NCBI RefSeq assembly: GCF_003664255.1
Contig: NZ_RCCV01000001.1
Coordinates: 2,294,001-2,358,000 of the forward strand
Length of the DNA stretch: 64,000 bases
Direction of reading: 5' to 3'
Origin: Micromonospora sp. M71_S20
Lineage (GTDB): Bacteria > Actinomycetota > Actinomycetes > Mycobacteriales > Micromonosporaceae
The notes under the pieces are model-generated. The model did no database searches and was not told where the DNA came from. It saw nothing but the letters and a program-made list of their open reading frames with translations. The position numbers were made by a program, and so were the translations under genes. Shown here one piece after another: positions 50,801 to 58,472 of this stretch. Within the stretch, counting starts at the first letter, position 1. Each line of letters begins with the position of its first letter.

Positions 50801-51555
50801 AGCGCGCCGTTGGCGTAGACGTCGTACCCGGTCACCCCGACGTTGTCCGTGGACGCGGACCAGGTGAGCCGGATCTGCCCGCTGGCGGGCTGGGTGTACG
50901 CCAGGTTCCCGGGGACGCCGGGGGCCTGGGTGTCGGGGTTGCCGGCGGCGCCGTAGACCTCGACCTCGGAGAGTTGGGCGGCCGGCCAGCCGGTGTTGCC
51001 GGTGACCTGCACCCGCACGTACCGGGTGCTGGTCGCGGCGAAGCTGACGGTGACGGTGTTGCCGGTGGCCGGGTTGAAGGTGTAGCCGCCGGACGCCTTC
51101 AGGGTGGTGAACGACGAGCCGGTGGTGGAGCCGAGCACCGACAGCGTCTGGGTGCGGGTCTGCCAGGCCGACGAGGGCGGCAGCTTGAGCACCACCCGGT
51201 CGACGTTGACGGTGGCGCCGAGGTCGGCCTGGATCCACTGCGGGAACGCGTTGTTGGCGCTCTCCCAGTAGGTGTCGGCGTTGCCGTCGTTGGCGTTGCT
51301 CGCCACGTAGTTCTGGTTGTGGCTGCTGGCGCTCATGGTGGCGGAGAGCCCGGCGAGCAGGGCGGCGCGGGCGGCGGTCGCGGCCGGGTCCGCCGGTGGC
51401 GCGGCGGCCGCCGGGGTCACGGCCGGGACGGCGGTGAGGAGCAGCCCGGCGAGCACGCCGGCGAGCAGCCGTCGGTTGGCCGGGCGGATGGACCGGGGGA
51501 CGGGACGGCGCGCGCCGGTCGGCGCGGTCCCGGGTCTGGTGCCGAGTCTGGACAT
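47863..51555 (-). CDS. Secreted GH87-like alpha-1,3-glucanase, binding modules at the N-terminus
   Basis: 1230 residues. Signal peptide (about 1-52, ending PAAAA). Then F5/8-type discoidin 66-202, fibronectin III 210-297, discoidin 305-438, CARDB 445-552, CARDB 556-668, a CBM35/6-like module 676-815 (YEAEDGVVGGG), and a right-handed beta-helix catalytic domain 820-1230. Asp992 (FADGIN), Asp1015 and Asp1016 (ATGDDS) are spaced 23 and 24 residues, as are the three catalytic Asp of GH87 mycodextranases. It should cut alpha-1,3-glucan (mutan, fungal wall) outside the cell. It is the last gene of the glucan cluster, with its own promoter likely. Confidence 0.88.
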   Translation of the reverse strand: MSRLGTRPGTAPTGARRPVPRSIRPANRRLLAGVLAGLLLTAVPAVTPAAAAPPADPAATAARAALLAGLSATMSASSHNQNYVASNANDGNADTYWESANNAFPQWIQADLGATVNVDRVVLKLPPSSAWQTRTQTLSVLGSTTGSSFTTLKASGGYTFNPATGNTVTVSFAATSTRYVRVQVTGNTGWPAAQLSEVEVYGAAGNPDTQAPGVPGNLAYTQPASGQIRLTWSASTDNVGVTGYDVYANGALRGSVNGSTLTYTDSQPDSATVSYHVRAKDAAGNQSANSNTVTRTGTGNPPVGTNLAVGKPITASGHVHTFVASNANDNNVATYWEGNGNPSTLTVQLGANASLSQVVLKLNPDSAWGARTQNITVLGRDQGSSTFTTRVGAANYSFNPTSGNTVTIPVSGAAADVRLSIASNTGAPAGQIAEFQVIGTPAPNPDLTVTGMSFSPSAPVETSAVTLSATVRNAGSAASGATNVNFYLGTNRVGTAPVGGLAAGASATVTANIGARDAGSYPLSAKVDESNTVVEQDDTNNSYTNPSPLVVSPVASSDLVAAAVAWSPGTPAAGNTVSFSVSIRNAGSIASASGAHGITLTVLNEAGTVVRTLTGSYSGVINAGATVGPVNLGTWTAANGKYTVRVVLAADGNELPVKQANNTSDRALFVGRGANMPYDMYEAEDGVVGGGASVVGPNRTVGDLAGEASGRRAVTLNSTGSYVEWTTRASTNTLVTRFSIPDAPGGGGINSTLNVYVNGSFHKAIDLTSRYAWLYGNEASPGNSPSAGGPRHIYDEANVMLNSTVPAGSRIRLQKDPANTTTYAIDFINTEQVAPIANPDPARYTTPTGFTHSDVQNALDRVRMDTTGNLVGVYLPAGNYSTASKFQVYGKAVKVTGAGPWYTRFNAPSGQDNTDIGFRAENSAAGSSFANFAYFGNYTSRIDGPGKVFDFSNVSNIVIDNIWNEHMVCLYWGANTDHMTIKNSRIRNMFADGINMTNGSTNNLVSNNDARATGDDSFALFSAIDAGGADMKDNIYENLTSTLTWRAAGVAVYGGYGNTFRNIYIADTLVYSGITISSLDFGYPMNGFGASPPTRFENISIVRAGGHFWGAQTFPAIWVFSASKVFQGIRVSDVDIVDPTYSGIMFQTNYVGGQPQFPITDTVFTNVSISGARKSGDAYDAKSGFGIWANPMPESGQGPAVGSVTFNNLRLSNNAVDIQNTTSTFTINRN
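51050..51320 (-). repeat. Discoidin-module DNA repeat, copy A
   Basis: The DNA for the first discoidin domain of the 1230-residue protein is nearly identical to 51830-52085, the last discoidin domain of the 961-residue protein. Both encode SSAWQTRTQTLSVLGSTTGS and the WESANNAFPQ box, with only scattered base changes. Confidence 0.75.
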
Positions 51556-51696
51556 GGGGTCGCTACACCTCTTTCGGGGGTGGGGTGCGGGTGCGTTGCC
51601 CGGTGACGGGCGCAGGGGTACGCCCGTCGTGCCGCGACAGGTGGGGGACGGTGCGGGACGGGGGTCGGGGCGGCGCTGCGCCGGGCCGCCCGGACT

Positions 51697-51733
51697 CCGG
51701 TGGCCCCCGCCCGGGACGGGCGGGGGCCACCGG
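51697..51733 (-). terminator. Strong terminator between the two GH87 genes
   Basis: A perfect 16-bp stem (left arm CCGGTGGCCCCCGCCC, 51697-51712) around GGGAC directly after the stop of the upstream gene at 51735, so the two large genes are probably not cotranscribed. Confidence 0.85.
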
Positions 51734-51734
51734 G

Positions 51735-54620
51735 CTAGCTGGAGTAGACCTCGAACTCACCGAGCTGGCCGGCGGGCCAGCTGCTGTTGCCGGTGAACGT
51801 CAGCCGCAGGTACCGCTGGCTGGTCGCCGCGAAGGTCACGGTGACCGTGTTGCCGCTGGCCGGGTTGAAGGTGTAGCCGGCGGACGCCTTCAGGGTGCTG
51901 AACGACGAGCCGGTGGTGGAGCCGAGCACCGACAGCGTCTGCGTGCGGGTCTGCCACGCCGAGGACGGCGGGAGCTTCAGCACGACCCGGGACACCGTCC
52001 GGTTGGCACCCAGGTCCACCGTCACCGACTGCGGGAAGGCGTTGTTGGCGCTCTCCCAGTAGGTGTTCGGGTTGCCGTCGACCGTGTTGGCCGCCACGTA
52101 CACGTCGGCGTGGCTGGTCTCCGCGGCCGGTCGGCCGAGCGCCAGGTTCCCGGTCGGCGGCGGCGTGGTCGGCGGCGGGGTCGTCGGGGGCGGGGTGGTG
52201 GGGCTGCCGCCGTACACCTCGAACTCGGAGAGCTGCGCCGCCGGCCAGCCCGTGTTGCCGGTGACGGTCAGCCGGACGAACCGGCGCTCGCCGGCCGGCA
52301 CGCTGATCGACACCGTGTTGCCGCCGGCCGGGTCGAACGTGCGTCCGGCCGACCCGGCGAGGGTGGTCCACGAGGAGCCGTCGGTCGAGCCGAGCACCGA
52401 CAGCGTCTGGGTCCGGCGCTCCCAGCCGGCGGGCAGCTTCAGCACCACCCGGTCGACGGAGCGCGCCGCGCCCAGGTCGACGGTCAGCGACTGCGGGAAC
52501 GCGTTGTTGGCGCTCTCCCAGTAGCTGGCCGCGTTGCCGTCCACCGCGTTCGCCGCGCCGTAGTTCTGGTTGGTGCTGGTCGCGGTCGCCGGCCGGCCCT
52601 GCGCCAGGTTCCCGCCGGTCGGGGGCGGGGTGGTCGGCGGGGTGGTCGGCGGGGGCGTGGTGGGCGGCGGGGTGGTCGGGGGCGCGGTGGGCGTCGTCGT
52701 CGGGGGCGGGCTGGTGGGCCCGCCGCCCCACTGCGGCTCGGGCCACGGCCCGCAGTACGGCGTCGACGTGTACCAGCCGGAGTTGCCGGTGCCCTGGGTG
52801 ATCTGGAAGCCGCTGCCGACGCAGTTGTGCATCGGGTTGGCCTGGGCGATCCCGGTCGCCCGCACGTTCGTGAAGGAGACCTGGCTGGGCGCCTGCACCT
52901 GGAGGGCGTACGTGCCCGCGCCGTCGATCCGTACGTTGTTGAAGCTGATCCCGCTGGACTGCCCCTCGATCCAGTGCAGCGCCGCGTACGAACTGTCCAG
53001 GATGTCGGTGTCGGTCACGTTGATCGCCGCGCCCTGGATGGGCTCGTTGAGCGCGGAGAACCAGATCGCGCCGACGCCGAAGCGCCAGTTGTAGTCCGAG
53101 TTGCCGTTGCGGATCAGGGTGTTCCGGGCGACGGTGATCGTCCCGGAGACGGCGGTCGGGCCGGTCACCCCGGGGTAGCGGTTGGCGACGTGGATGCCGC
53201 CGCCGTTGGTGACCGAGTCGGCGGTGACGTTGTCGGTGATCTTGATGTCCCGCCCGCCGTAGGTCACCAGGTGGTTGGCGAGGATCGTCACGCCGATCGT
53301 GTTGCGGGTGAAGGAGTTGTTCACGTTCGGCACGCTCTGCGCCCACATGGCGAGGGCGTCGTCACCCGTGTTGCGTACGAACGTGTTGGTCACCGTGGAG
53401 TTGGTGACGCCCCAGTGGAAGTTCACCCCGTCGGCGGTCTGGTCGAGGATCCGGCTGTTGCGGATGGTGAAGTTGTCCATCGGGCCGTCCATCCAGGCCC
53501 CGACCTTGGTGTGCTGCATCCAGACGTTGTCGACCACCGAGTTCGACATCGCCCCGCCGATGGCGTTGACCTGGTCCTCGTCCACCCGCTCCCGGATGTC
53601 GCCGATGATGGCGAAGTCGCGCAGCGTGACGTTGCGGCTGGGACCGCCGGCCTCGTGCGGCCGGATCTCGCCGCTGTAGCCGCCGCCGGGGACGTACTTG
53701 CCGTAGATGCCGGCAGCCCGCTTGCGGTCGGTCGGGTGCCGCCCGCCGAGCACCGAGTACCACGGGCCCGCCCCGCGCAGGGTCACCCCGTCCACGACGA
53801 CGTGGTCCCAGAGGGTGAAGGTGCCGGTCGGGATCCAGACGGCCCGCCCCTGGGCCCGGCCGGCGTCCACCGCCGCCTGGAACCTGGCGGTCGAGTCGGT
53901 CGCGCCGGTCGGGTCGGCGCCGAAGTCGGTGACCACGTCGAGCACGCCGGTCGGCTTCGCGATGGGCCCGCCGACCAGCTCGAAGTCGGCCAGGTCGATG
54001 GTGAACGTCGGCGACTGGGCGGTCGAGGAGACCTGGAGCCGGATCTTCGTGCCGGCCGGGTACGTGGTCCCGAACATGGTCCGGGTCTCGTCGTAGAAGT
54101 GGTGCGGGTTGGTGTCGCCCGGGTTGTTGTTGAACGGGTAGCCGCCGTAGTACCAGCCGTACCGCGAGGTGACCGGCACCGCCTTGACCAGCGTGCCGTT
54201 GGCCCGCAGGTCGATGCTGGCGTCCCGGCCGGTGCCGGCGGCGTTGTCCGGCAGGCTGTAGCGGAAGGTGACCGCGTTGGCGGGCGCGGTCAGGGTGAAC
54301 TCGACGTACTCGCCCACGGCGTCGAGGGTGACGGCCTCCCGGCCGGACGCCTCGGACGGCAGCGTGCCGTAGCGCCGGTCCGGGCCGATCCTCGTGCCGG
54401 TGTGCGCGACCTCCTCCGCCTCCTGCTCGACGAACGGGACGGTGGCGCCCCGCCCCGGGATGTCGAACGGCGAGAGTCCCGCCGCGCGGGCCGGGGTCGC
54501 GGTGGTGGTCAGCGCGACGACGGAGATCGAGGCCGCCGCGAGGGCGGTTCCGGTGAGGGCGGCGAGCCCCGCGCGGATGCGGTGTCTTCGCTGGTGGTGC
54601 GGGGTGGTGTGGTCGGCCAT
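51735..54620 (-). CDS. Secreted GH87-like alpha-1,3-glucanase, binding modules at the C-terminus
   Basis: 961 residues. A long signal peptide (to about ARAAG, residue 48), a CBM-like module 50-215 (FVEQEAEEVAH), the beta-helix catalytic domain about 225-640, a Pro/Thr linker near 645-680, and two discoidin domains (about 683-815 and 830-961). Asp397 (TADGVN), Asp420 and Asp421 (NTGDDA) repeat the 23/24 spacing of GH87. The catalytic domain is much diverged from the first gene, so the two may differ in endo/exo action or substrate. Pro-Thr repeats are secreted-enzyme linkers. Confidence 0.86.
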   Translation of the reverse strand: MADHTTPHHQRRHRIRAGLAALTGTALAAASISVVALTTTATPARAAGLSPFDIPGRGATVPFVEQEAEEVAHTGTRIGPDRRYGTLPSEASGREAVTLDAVGEYVEFTLTAPANAVTFRYSLPDNAAGTGRDASIDLRANGTLVKAVPVTSRYGWYYGGYPFNNNPGDTNPHHFYDETRTMFGTTYPAGTKIRLQVSSTAQSPTFTIDLADFELVGGPIAKPTGVLDVVTDFGADPTGATDSTARFQAAVDAGRAQGRAVWIPTGTFTLWDHVVVDGVTLRGAGPWYSVLGGRHPTDRKRAAGIYGKYVPGGGYSGEIRPHEAGGPSRNVTLRDFAIIGDIRERVDEDQVNAIGGAMSNSVVDNVWMQHTKVGAWMDGPMDNFTIRNSRILDQTADGVNFHWGVTNSTVTNTFVRNTGDDALAMWAQSVPNVNNSFTRNTIGVTILANHLVTYGGRDIKITDNVTADSVTNGGGIHVANRYPGVTGPTAVSGTITVARNTLIRNGNSDYNWRFGVGAIWFSALNEPIQGAAINVTDTDILDSSYAALHWIEGQSSGISFNNVRIDGAGTYALQVQAPSQVSFTNVRATGIAQANPMHNCVGSGFQITQGTGNSGWYTSTPYCGPWPEPQWGGGPTSPPPTTTPTAPPTTPPPTTPPPTTPPTTPPPTGGNLAQGRPATATSTNQNYGAANAVDGNAASYWESANNAFPQSLTVDLGAARSVDRVVLKLPAGWERRTQTLSVLGSTDGSSWTTLAGSAGRTFDPAGGNTVSISVPAGERRFVRLTVTGNTGWPAAQLSEFEVYGGSPTTPPPTTPPPTTPPPTGNLALGRPAAETSHADVYVAANTVDGNPNTYWESANNAFPQSVTVDLGANRTVSRVVLKLPPSSAWQTRTQTLSVLGSTTGSSFSTLKASAGYTFNPASGNTVTVTFAATSQRYLRLTFTGNSSWPAGQLGEFEVYSS
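51830..52085 (-). repeat. Discoidin-module DNA repeat, copy B
   Basis: Partner of 51050-51320. The third discoidin domain (about 52240-52580) is more diverged, pointing to a recent exchange of one module between the two genes. Confidence 0.75.
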
Positions 54621-54722
54621 GAGCGGCGCTCCCTTTCCTGAGGTGGCCAGGTCCCCCGTGTCGTGCGGTGTGGTGCGCGTACCTCCCTGTCGGCCTCGGT
54701 TTGCGCGGGCCTGCGGGTGGGC

Positions 54723-54754
54723 GGTGCCGGCGGCCGGGACGGGCCGCCGGCACC
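54723..54754 (-). terminator. Terminator of the ABC/GH13 operon
   Basis: Perfect 13-bp stem GGTGCCGGCGGCC with its complement around GGGACG, starting seven bases after the GH13 stop. Confidence 0.85.
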
Positions 54755-54760
54755 GTCGGG

Positions 54761-56443
54761 TCAGGCCGTCCCGGGCGTCGGGTCCGTCCCGGGCGTCGGG
54801 GTGGGCGCCGCCTCGGCGGTACGCAGCCAGACGGCGGTGTCCGGGGGCAACCGGTCGTCGTCGAGCGGCCCGCTGACCAGCAGCCGGTCGGTGTGGGGCG
54901 GCAGCGGAACCGCCGTGTCCGACAGGTTGACCAGGCAGACGAACCCGGGTTCCCGCCGGAACGCGAGCACCCCCTCGGGGGCGGGCAGCCAGCTCAGCTC
55001 CCCGTCGCCGAGTGCCGCCTCGGCCCGCCGGACGGCGAGGGCGGCCCGGTACAGCTCCAGCATCGAGTGGACGTCGCCGGTCTGGGCGCGGGCGGTGCGG
55101 TCCTTCCAGTCGGCCGGCTGGGGCAGCCAGGGTGCCGCCGCCGCGTCGTCGGGGCTGAAGCCGAACGGCGGCGTCTCGCCGGACCAGGGGATCGGGACGC
55201 GGCAGCCGTCCCGGCCGGGGTCGACCCCGCCGGAGCGGAAGTGCATGGGGTCCTGCCGCAGCTCACGCGGGATGTCCTCGACCTCCCAGAGGCCCAGTTC
55301 CTCGCCCTGGTAGACGTACGCGGCGCCGGGCAGCGACAGCGACAGCAGCGCGGCGGCCCGGGCCCGGCGGGTGCCCAGCTCCAGGTCGGTGGGGGTGCCC
55401 TCGCGCTTGGCGGCGAAGCTGAACGTGGTGTCCGCCCGGCCGTAGCGGGTGACGTGCCGGGTGACGTCGTGGTTGGAGAGCACCCAGGTGGCCGGGGCGC
55501 CGACCAGCGCGTGCGCGCTCAGCGTCCCGTCGATGCTCTCGCGCAGCGCCGAGGCGTCCCAGGCGCAGCCGAGGAAGTCGAAGTTGAACGCCGCGTGCAG
55601 CTCGTCCGGGCGCAGGTAGTTGGCGAACCGCTGCCGGTCCGGCATCCACACCTCACCGATGAGTGCCCGGTCGCCGGGGTACTCGTCGGCGATCCGCCGC
55701 CAGTCGCGGTAGATCTCGTGCACCCCGTCGAGGTCGCGGAACGGGTGCGGCCGGTCCGGCAGGGTCTCGGGCAGCGTGCCGTCCTTGACCAGCAGCCCGG
55801 CCGAGTCGATCCGGATGCCGTCCACCCCGCGGTCGAACCAGAACCGCAGGATGTCCTCGAACTCGGCACGCACCCTGGGGTGGTCCCAGTTGAAGTCCGG
55901 CTGCTCCGGGGCGAACAGGTGCAGGTACCAGTCGCCGGGGGTGCCGTCCGGGTTGGTGGTCCGGGTCCAGGTCTCGCCGCCGAACTCGCCGACCCAGTCG
56001 GTGGGCCGCTGGTCGCCGTTCGGGCCCCGGCCGGGGCGGAACCAGAACAGGTCCCGCTCGGGCGCGCCCGGTCCGCCGACGAGCGCCGCCTGGAACCAGG
56101 GGTGCGCGTCGGAGCAGTGGTTCGGCACCACGTCGACGATGGTCCTGATGCCGAGGGCGTGCGCCTCCGCGATCAGCGCCTCCGCCTCGGCCAGCGTGCC
56201 GAAGACCGGGTCGATGTCGCGGTAGTCCGCCACGTCGTAGCCGGCGTCGGCCATCGGGGACGGGTACCAGGGGCTGAACCAGATCGCGTCGACGCCGAGC
56301 GCGGACAGGTAGTCCAGCCGCGACCGGATGCCGGCGATGTCGCCGATGCCGTCGCCGTCGCCGTCGGCGAAGCTACGCGGGTACACCTGGTAGATCACCG
56401 CTCCACGCCACCACGGACCGTTGTCTGCTCTGGACACGAGCAC
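54761..56443 (-). CDS. GH13 alpha-glucosidase
   Basis: 560 residues. The (beta/alpha)8 barrel has VIYQVYPRSFADGDGDGIGDI, VDVVPNHCSD, GIRIDSAG with nucleophile Asp213, LIGEVWMPD with acid/base Glu264, and LSNHDVTRH with Asp326. The QVYPRSF and AGYDVADYRDIDP elements are those of alpha-glucosidases (GH13_23/30) that act on short alpha-glucosides. No signal peptide, so it is cytoplasmic and acts on imported oligosaccharides. It lies 93 bases after the second permease and ends the operon. Confidence 0.93.
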   Translation of the reverse strand: MLVSRADNGPWWRGAVIYQVYPRSFADGDGDGIGDIAGIRSRLDYLSALGVDAIWFSPWYPSPMADAGYDVADYRDIDPVFGTLAEAEALIAEAHALGIRTIVDVVPNHCSDAHPWFQAALVGGPGAPERDLFWFRPGRGPNGDQRPTDWVGEFGGETWTRTTNPDGTPGDWYLHLFAPEQPDFNWDHPRVRAEFEDILRFWFDRGVDGIRIDSAGLLVKDGTLPETLPDRPHPFRDLDGVHEIYRDWRRIADEYPGDRALIGEVWMPDRQRFANYLRPDELHAAFNFDFLGCAWDASALRESIDGTLSAHALVGAPATWVLSNHDVTRHVTRYGRADTTFSFAAKREGTPTDLELGTRRARAAALLSLSLPGAAYVYQGEELGLWEVEDIPRELRQDPMHFRSGGVDPGRDGCRVPIPWSGETPPFGFSPDDAAAAPWLPQPADWKDRTARAQTGDVHSMLELYRAALAVRRAEAALGDGELSWLPAPEGVLAFRREPGFVCLVNLSDTAVPLPPHTDRLLVSGPLDDDRLPPDTAVWLRTAEAAPTPTPGTDPTPGTA

Positions 56444-56536
56444 CTGCTTTCTGCGTCAGTGCGTCGGCGGGTTCGCCGGACCTTGATGTGTCCCGGGCGA
56501 ACAGTCGTTGTCCGCCGCGGAAGGTTGCGCCGAGGG

Positions 56537-57424
56537 CTATCCCTTGAGGCTGCCCGTGGTGAGGCCGGACATGATGTTCCGCTGGAAGATCAGGAAGACG
56601 ATGACGGTCGGGATCGCGGCGATGACCGAGGCGGCGACCACCACGTTCATGGGCGTACCGCCCGAGAAGGCGTAGATGCCGACGCTGACCGTCCGGGTCT
56701 CGGGTGACGGCATGACCAGCTTCGGCCAGAGGAAGTCCTTCCAGACCGCCGTCACGGCGAAGATCGAGACCACGCCGAGGATGGGACGCGACATCGGCAG
56801 GATGATCGACCAGAGCGTGCGCAGCGGGGTCGCCCCGTCCATGAGGGCCGCCGCCATCAGCTCCTCCGGGATCGAGTCGAAGAACCGCTTCAGGAGGAAG
56901 ATGTTGAACGCGTTCGCGACCAGGGGCAGCCAGATCGCGAACGGCGAGTCGAGCAGGTTGACGTGCAGGATCGGCAGGTCGATCACGGTCACGTACTGCG
57001 GGACGATGAGGACCATCGCCGGGATCATCAGCGTCGCCAGCATCAGGCCGAGGATCACGTTGCCGAAGACCGGGCGGAGCTTCGACAGGGAGTACGCCGC
57101 GGCGGTGTCGAGGACGAGCTGGAACAGCACCGCGCCGGTCGCGTAGTAGAACGTGTTGAACAGCAGCTTGGCGAGATCCAGGTTGTTCCACGCGTCGACG
57201 TAGTTCTGCCACTGGGGATCCCGCGGGAACAACGACGGCGGGGTCTGCGCGATCTCCTGGCCCGACTTGAGCGCGCCGGTGACCATCCAGTAGAGCGGCC
57301 CGAGGAAGACGAGCGTGAATCCCGCCACGACGACGGCGAGCAGCGTCCAGTAGATCACCCTGCCGCGCCCCCGCCTGAGCTGGGCGGCAGAGACGAGTGT
57401 CCGGGTCCCGGAGTCCTGTGCCAT
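56537..57424 (-). CDS. Sugar ABC permease, MalG type
   Basis: 295 residues, six membrane helices. The EAA loop reads EELMAAALMDGATPLRTLWSIILPMSRP, where the ATPase docks. FGPLYWMVTGALKS at the N-terminus and FLIFQRNIMSGLTTGSLKG at the end are MalG features. The ATPase is not encoded here; actinomycetes usually use a shared MsiK. 12 bases after the MalF gene. Confidence 0.95.
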   Translation of the reverse strand: MAQDSGTRTLVSAAQLRRGRGRVIYWTLLAVVVAGFTLVFLGPLYWMVTGALKSGQEIAQTPPSLFPRDPQWQNYVDAWNNLDLAKLLFNTFYYATGAVLFQLVLDTAAAYSLSKLRPVFGNVILGLMLATLMIPAMVLIVPQYVTVIDLPILHVNLLDSPFAIWLPLVANAFNIFLLKRFFDSIPEELMAAALMDGATPLRTLWSIILPMSRPILGVVSIFAVTAVWKDFLWPKLVMPSPETRTVSVGIYAFSGGTPMNVVVAASVIAAIPTVIVFLIFQRNIMSGLTTGSLKG

Positions 57425-57436
57425 TCCGCGTCCGTC

Positions 57437-58393
57437 CTAGTCCTGTTTCGCAGTCAGCCGCACGTAGACGGCGGAGAAGCCGGCCAGCACCACGAGCATG
57501 ATCACGCCGAGCGCGGCGGCGCCGTTGAGGTCGTTCTGGAAGAAGCCGTGCTGGTAGATGAGGTACGCGACCGAGGTCGCCGAGTCCTCCGCGCCCGCGC
57601 CGTTGGCGAGGATCAACGGCTCGATGAAGAGCTGCATGGTGGCGACGATCTGGAGCATCGCCAGGAGCGCGAGGATCAGCCGGGTCTGCGGGATGGTCAC
57701 GTGCCGGATCCGCCGCCAGATCCCGGCGCCGTCCAGCTCGGCCGCCTCGTAGAGTTCGCCGGGGATGTTCTGCAACGCCGCCAGGTAGATCAGCACCGCG
57801 CTGCCCATGTTCATCCAGGTCGACGCGAGCACCATCGCGGGCATCGTCATCTCGGGGGACTGCATCCACTGCGACGTCGGCAGGTGCAGCGCCTTGAGGA
57901 TCGCGTTGAAGAGCCCCGCGTCGCTGGGGTCGTACGCGTAGAACTTGAACAGGAAGAGCGCCGAGGCCGGCGGCAGCATCACCGGCAGGTAGACCAGGAT
58001 CCGCAGGTACCCCTTGGCGTGGCGGAACTCGTTGAGCAGGATCGCCACGAAGAACGGCACCACGTAGCCGAGGACGAGCGCGAGGACGGTGAAGGAGAAC
58101 GTGTTCTTCCAGGCCGTCCAGAAACTCGGGTCGGCCATGATGCGCGTGTAGTTGTCCCAGCCCACCCAGGTGGTCTCGCCGCGCCGGGTGCGCTGGAAGC
58201 TCATCACGATGCCGCGGATCATCGGGTACCAGGAGAAGACCGCGAAGCAGAGCACCGCGCCGATCAGGAACGCGTGGCCGGTGAGGTTGTCCCGCACCTT
58301 GCGGCCGAGGCTCGTACGCTGCGGCCGTACCGGGGACGGCGGCGCGGGACGACCCGCGTCTCTGGTGGCCCCCGGGGCGGAGATGATCGCCAA
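57437..58393 (-). CDS. Sugar ABC permease, MalF type
   Basis: 318 residues, six helices. EAA loop ELYEAAELDGAGIWRRIRHVTIPQTRL; N-terminal cytoplasmic part rich in Arg and Pro. The start is TTG 58393, with AGGAG just upstream, rather than the longer frame from 58465. It should form a heterodimer with the next gene's product. Confidence 0.93.
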   Translation of the reverse strand: MAIISAPGATRDAGRPAPPSPVRPQRTSLGRKVRDNLTGHAFLIGAVLCFAVFSWYPMIRGIVMSFQRTRRGETTWVGWDNYTRIMADPSFWTAWKNTFSFTVLALVLGYVVPFFVAILLNEFRHAKGYLRILVYLPVMLPPASALFLFKFYAYDPSDAGLFNAILKALHLPTSQWMQSPEMTMPAMVLASTWMNMGSAVLIYLAALQNIPGELYEAAELDGAGIWRRIRHVTIPQTRLILALLAMLQIVATMQLFIEPLILANGAGAEDSATSVAYLIYQHGFFQNDLNGAAALGVIMLVVLAGFSAVYVRLTAKQD

Positions 58394-58472
58394 GGCAACT
58401 CCTGGTGAGTCAGTGACCGGACGTGCGGTGCGGACTTCGGTGGGGGCCGGCGCGCCGGCCCCCACCTCCGGA

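Noticed and set aside
47806..51606. 1266-codon plus-strand frame opposite the first GH87 gene
   Set aside because: Composition is Val/Gly/Arg/Asp-rich with no domain, a typical mirror of a high-GC gene; the minus strand has a signal peptide and several recognisable modules.
52615..52710. Possible CRISPR-like short repeats in the second GH87 gene
   Set aside because: They are codons of the Pro/Thr linker, without spacers or cas genes.
51585..54641. 1018-codon plus-strand frame opposite the second GH87 gene
   Set aside because: Same reason as the previous shadow; the minus-strand frame has complete discoidin and beta-helix domains.
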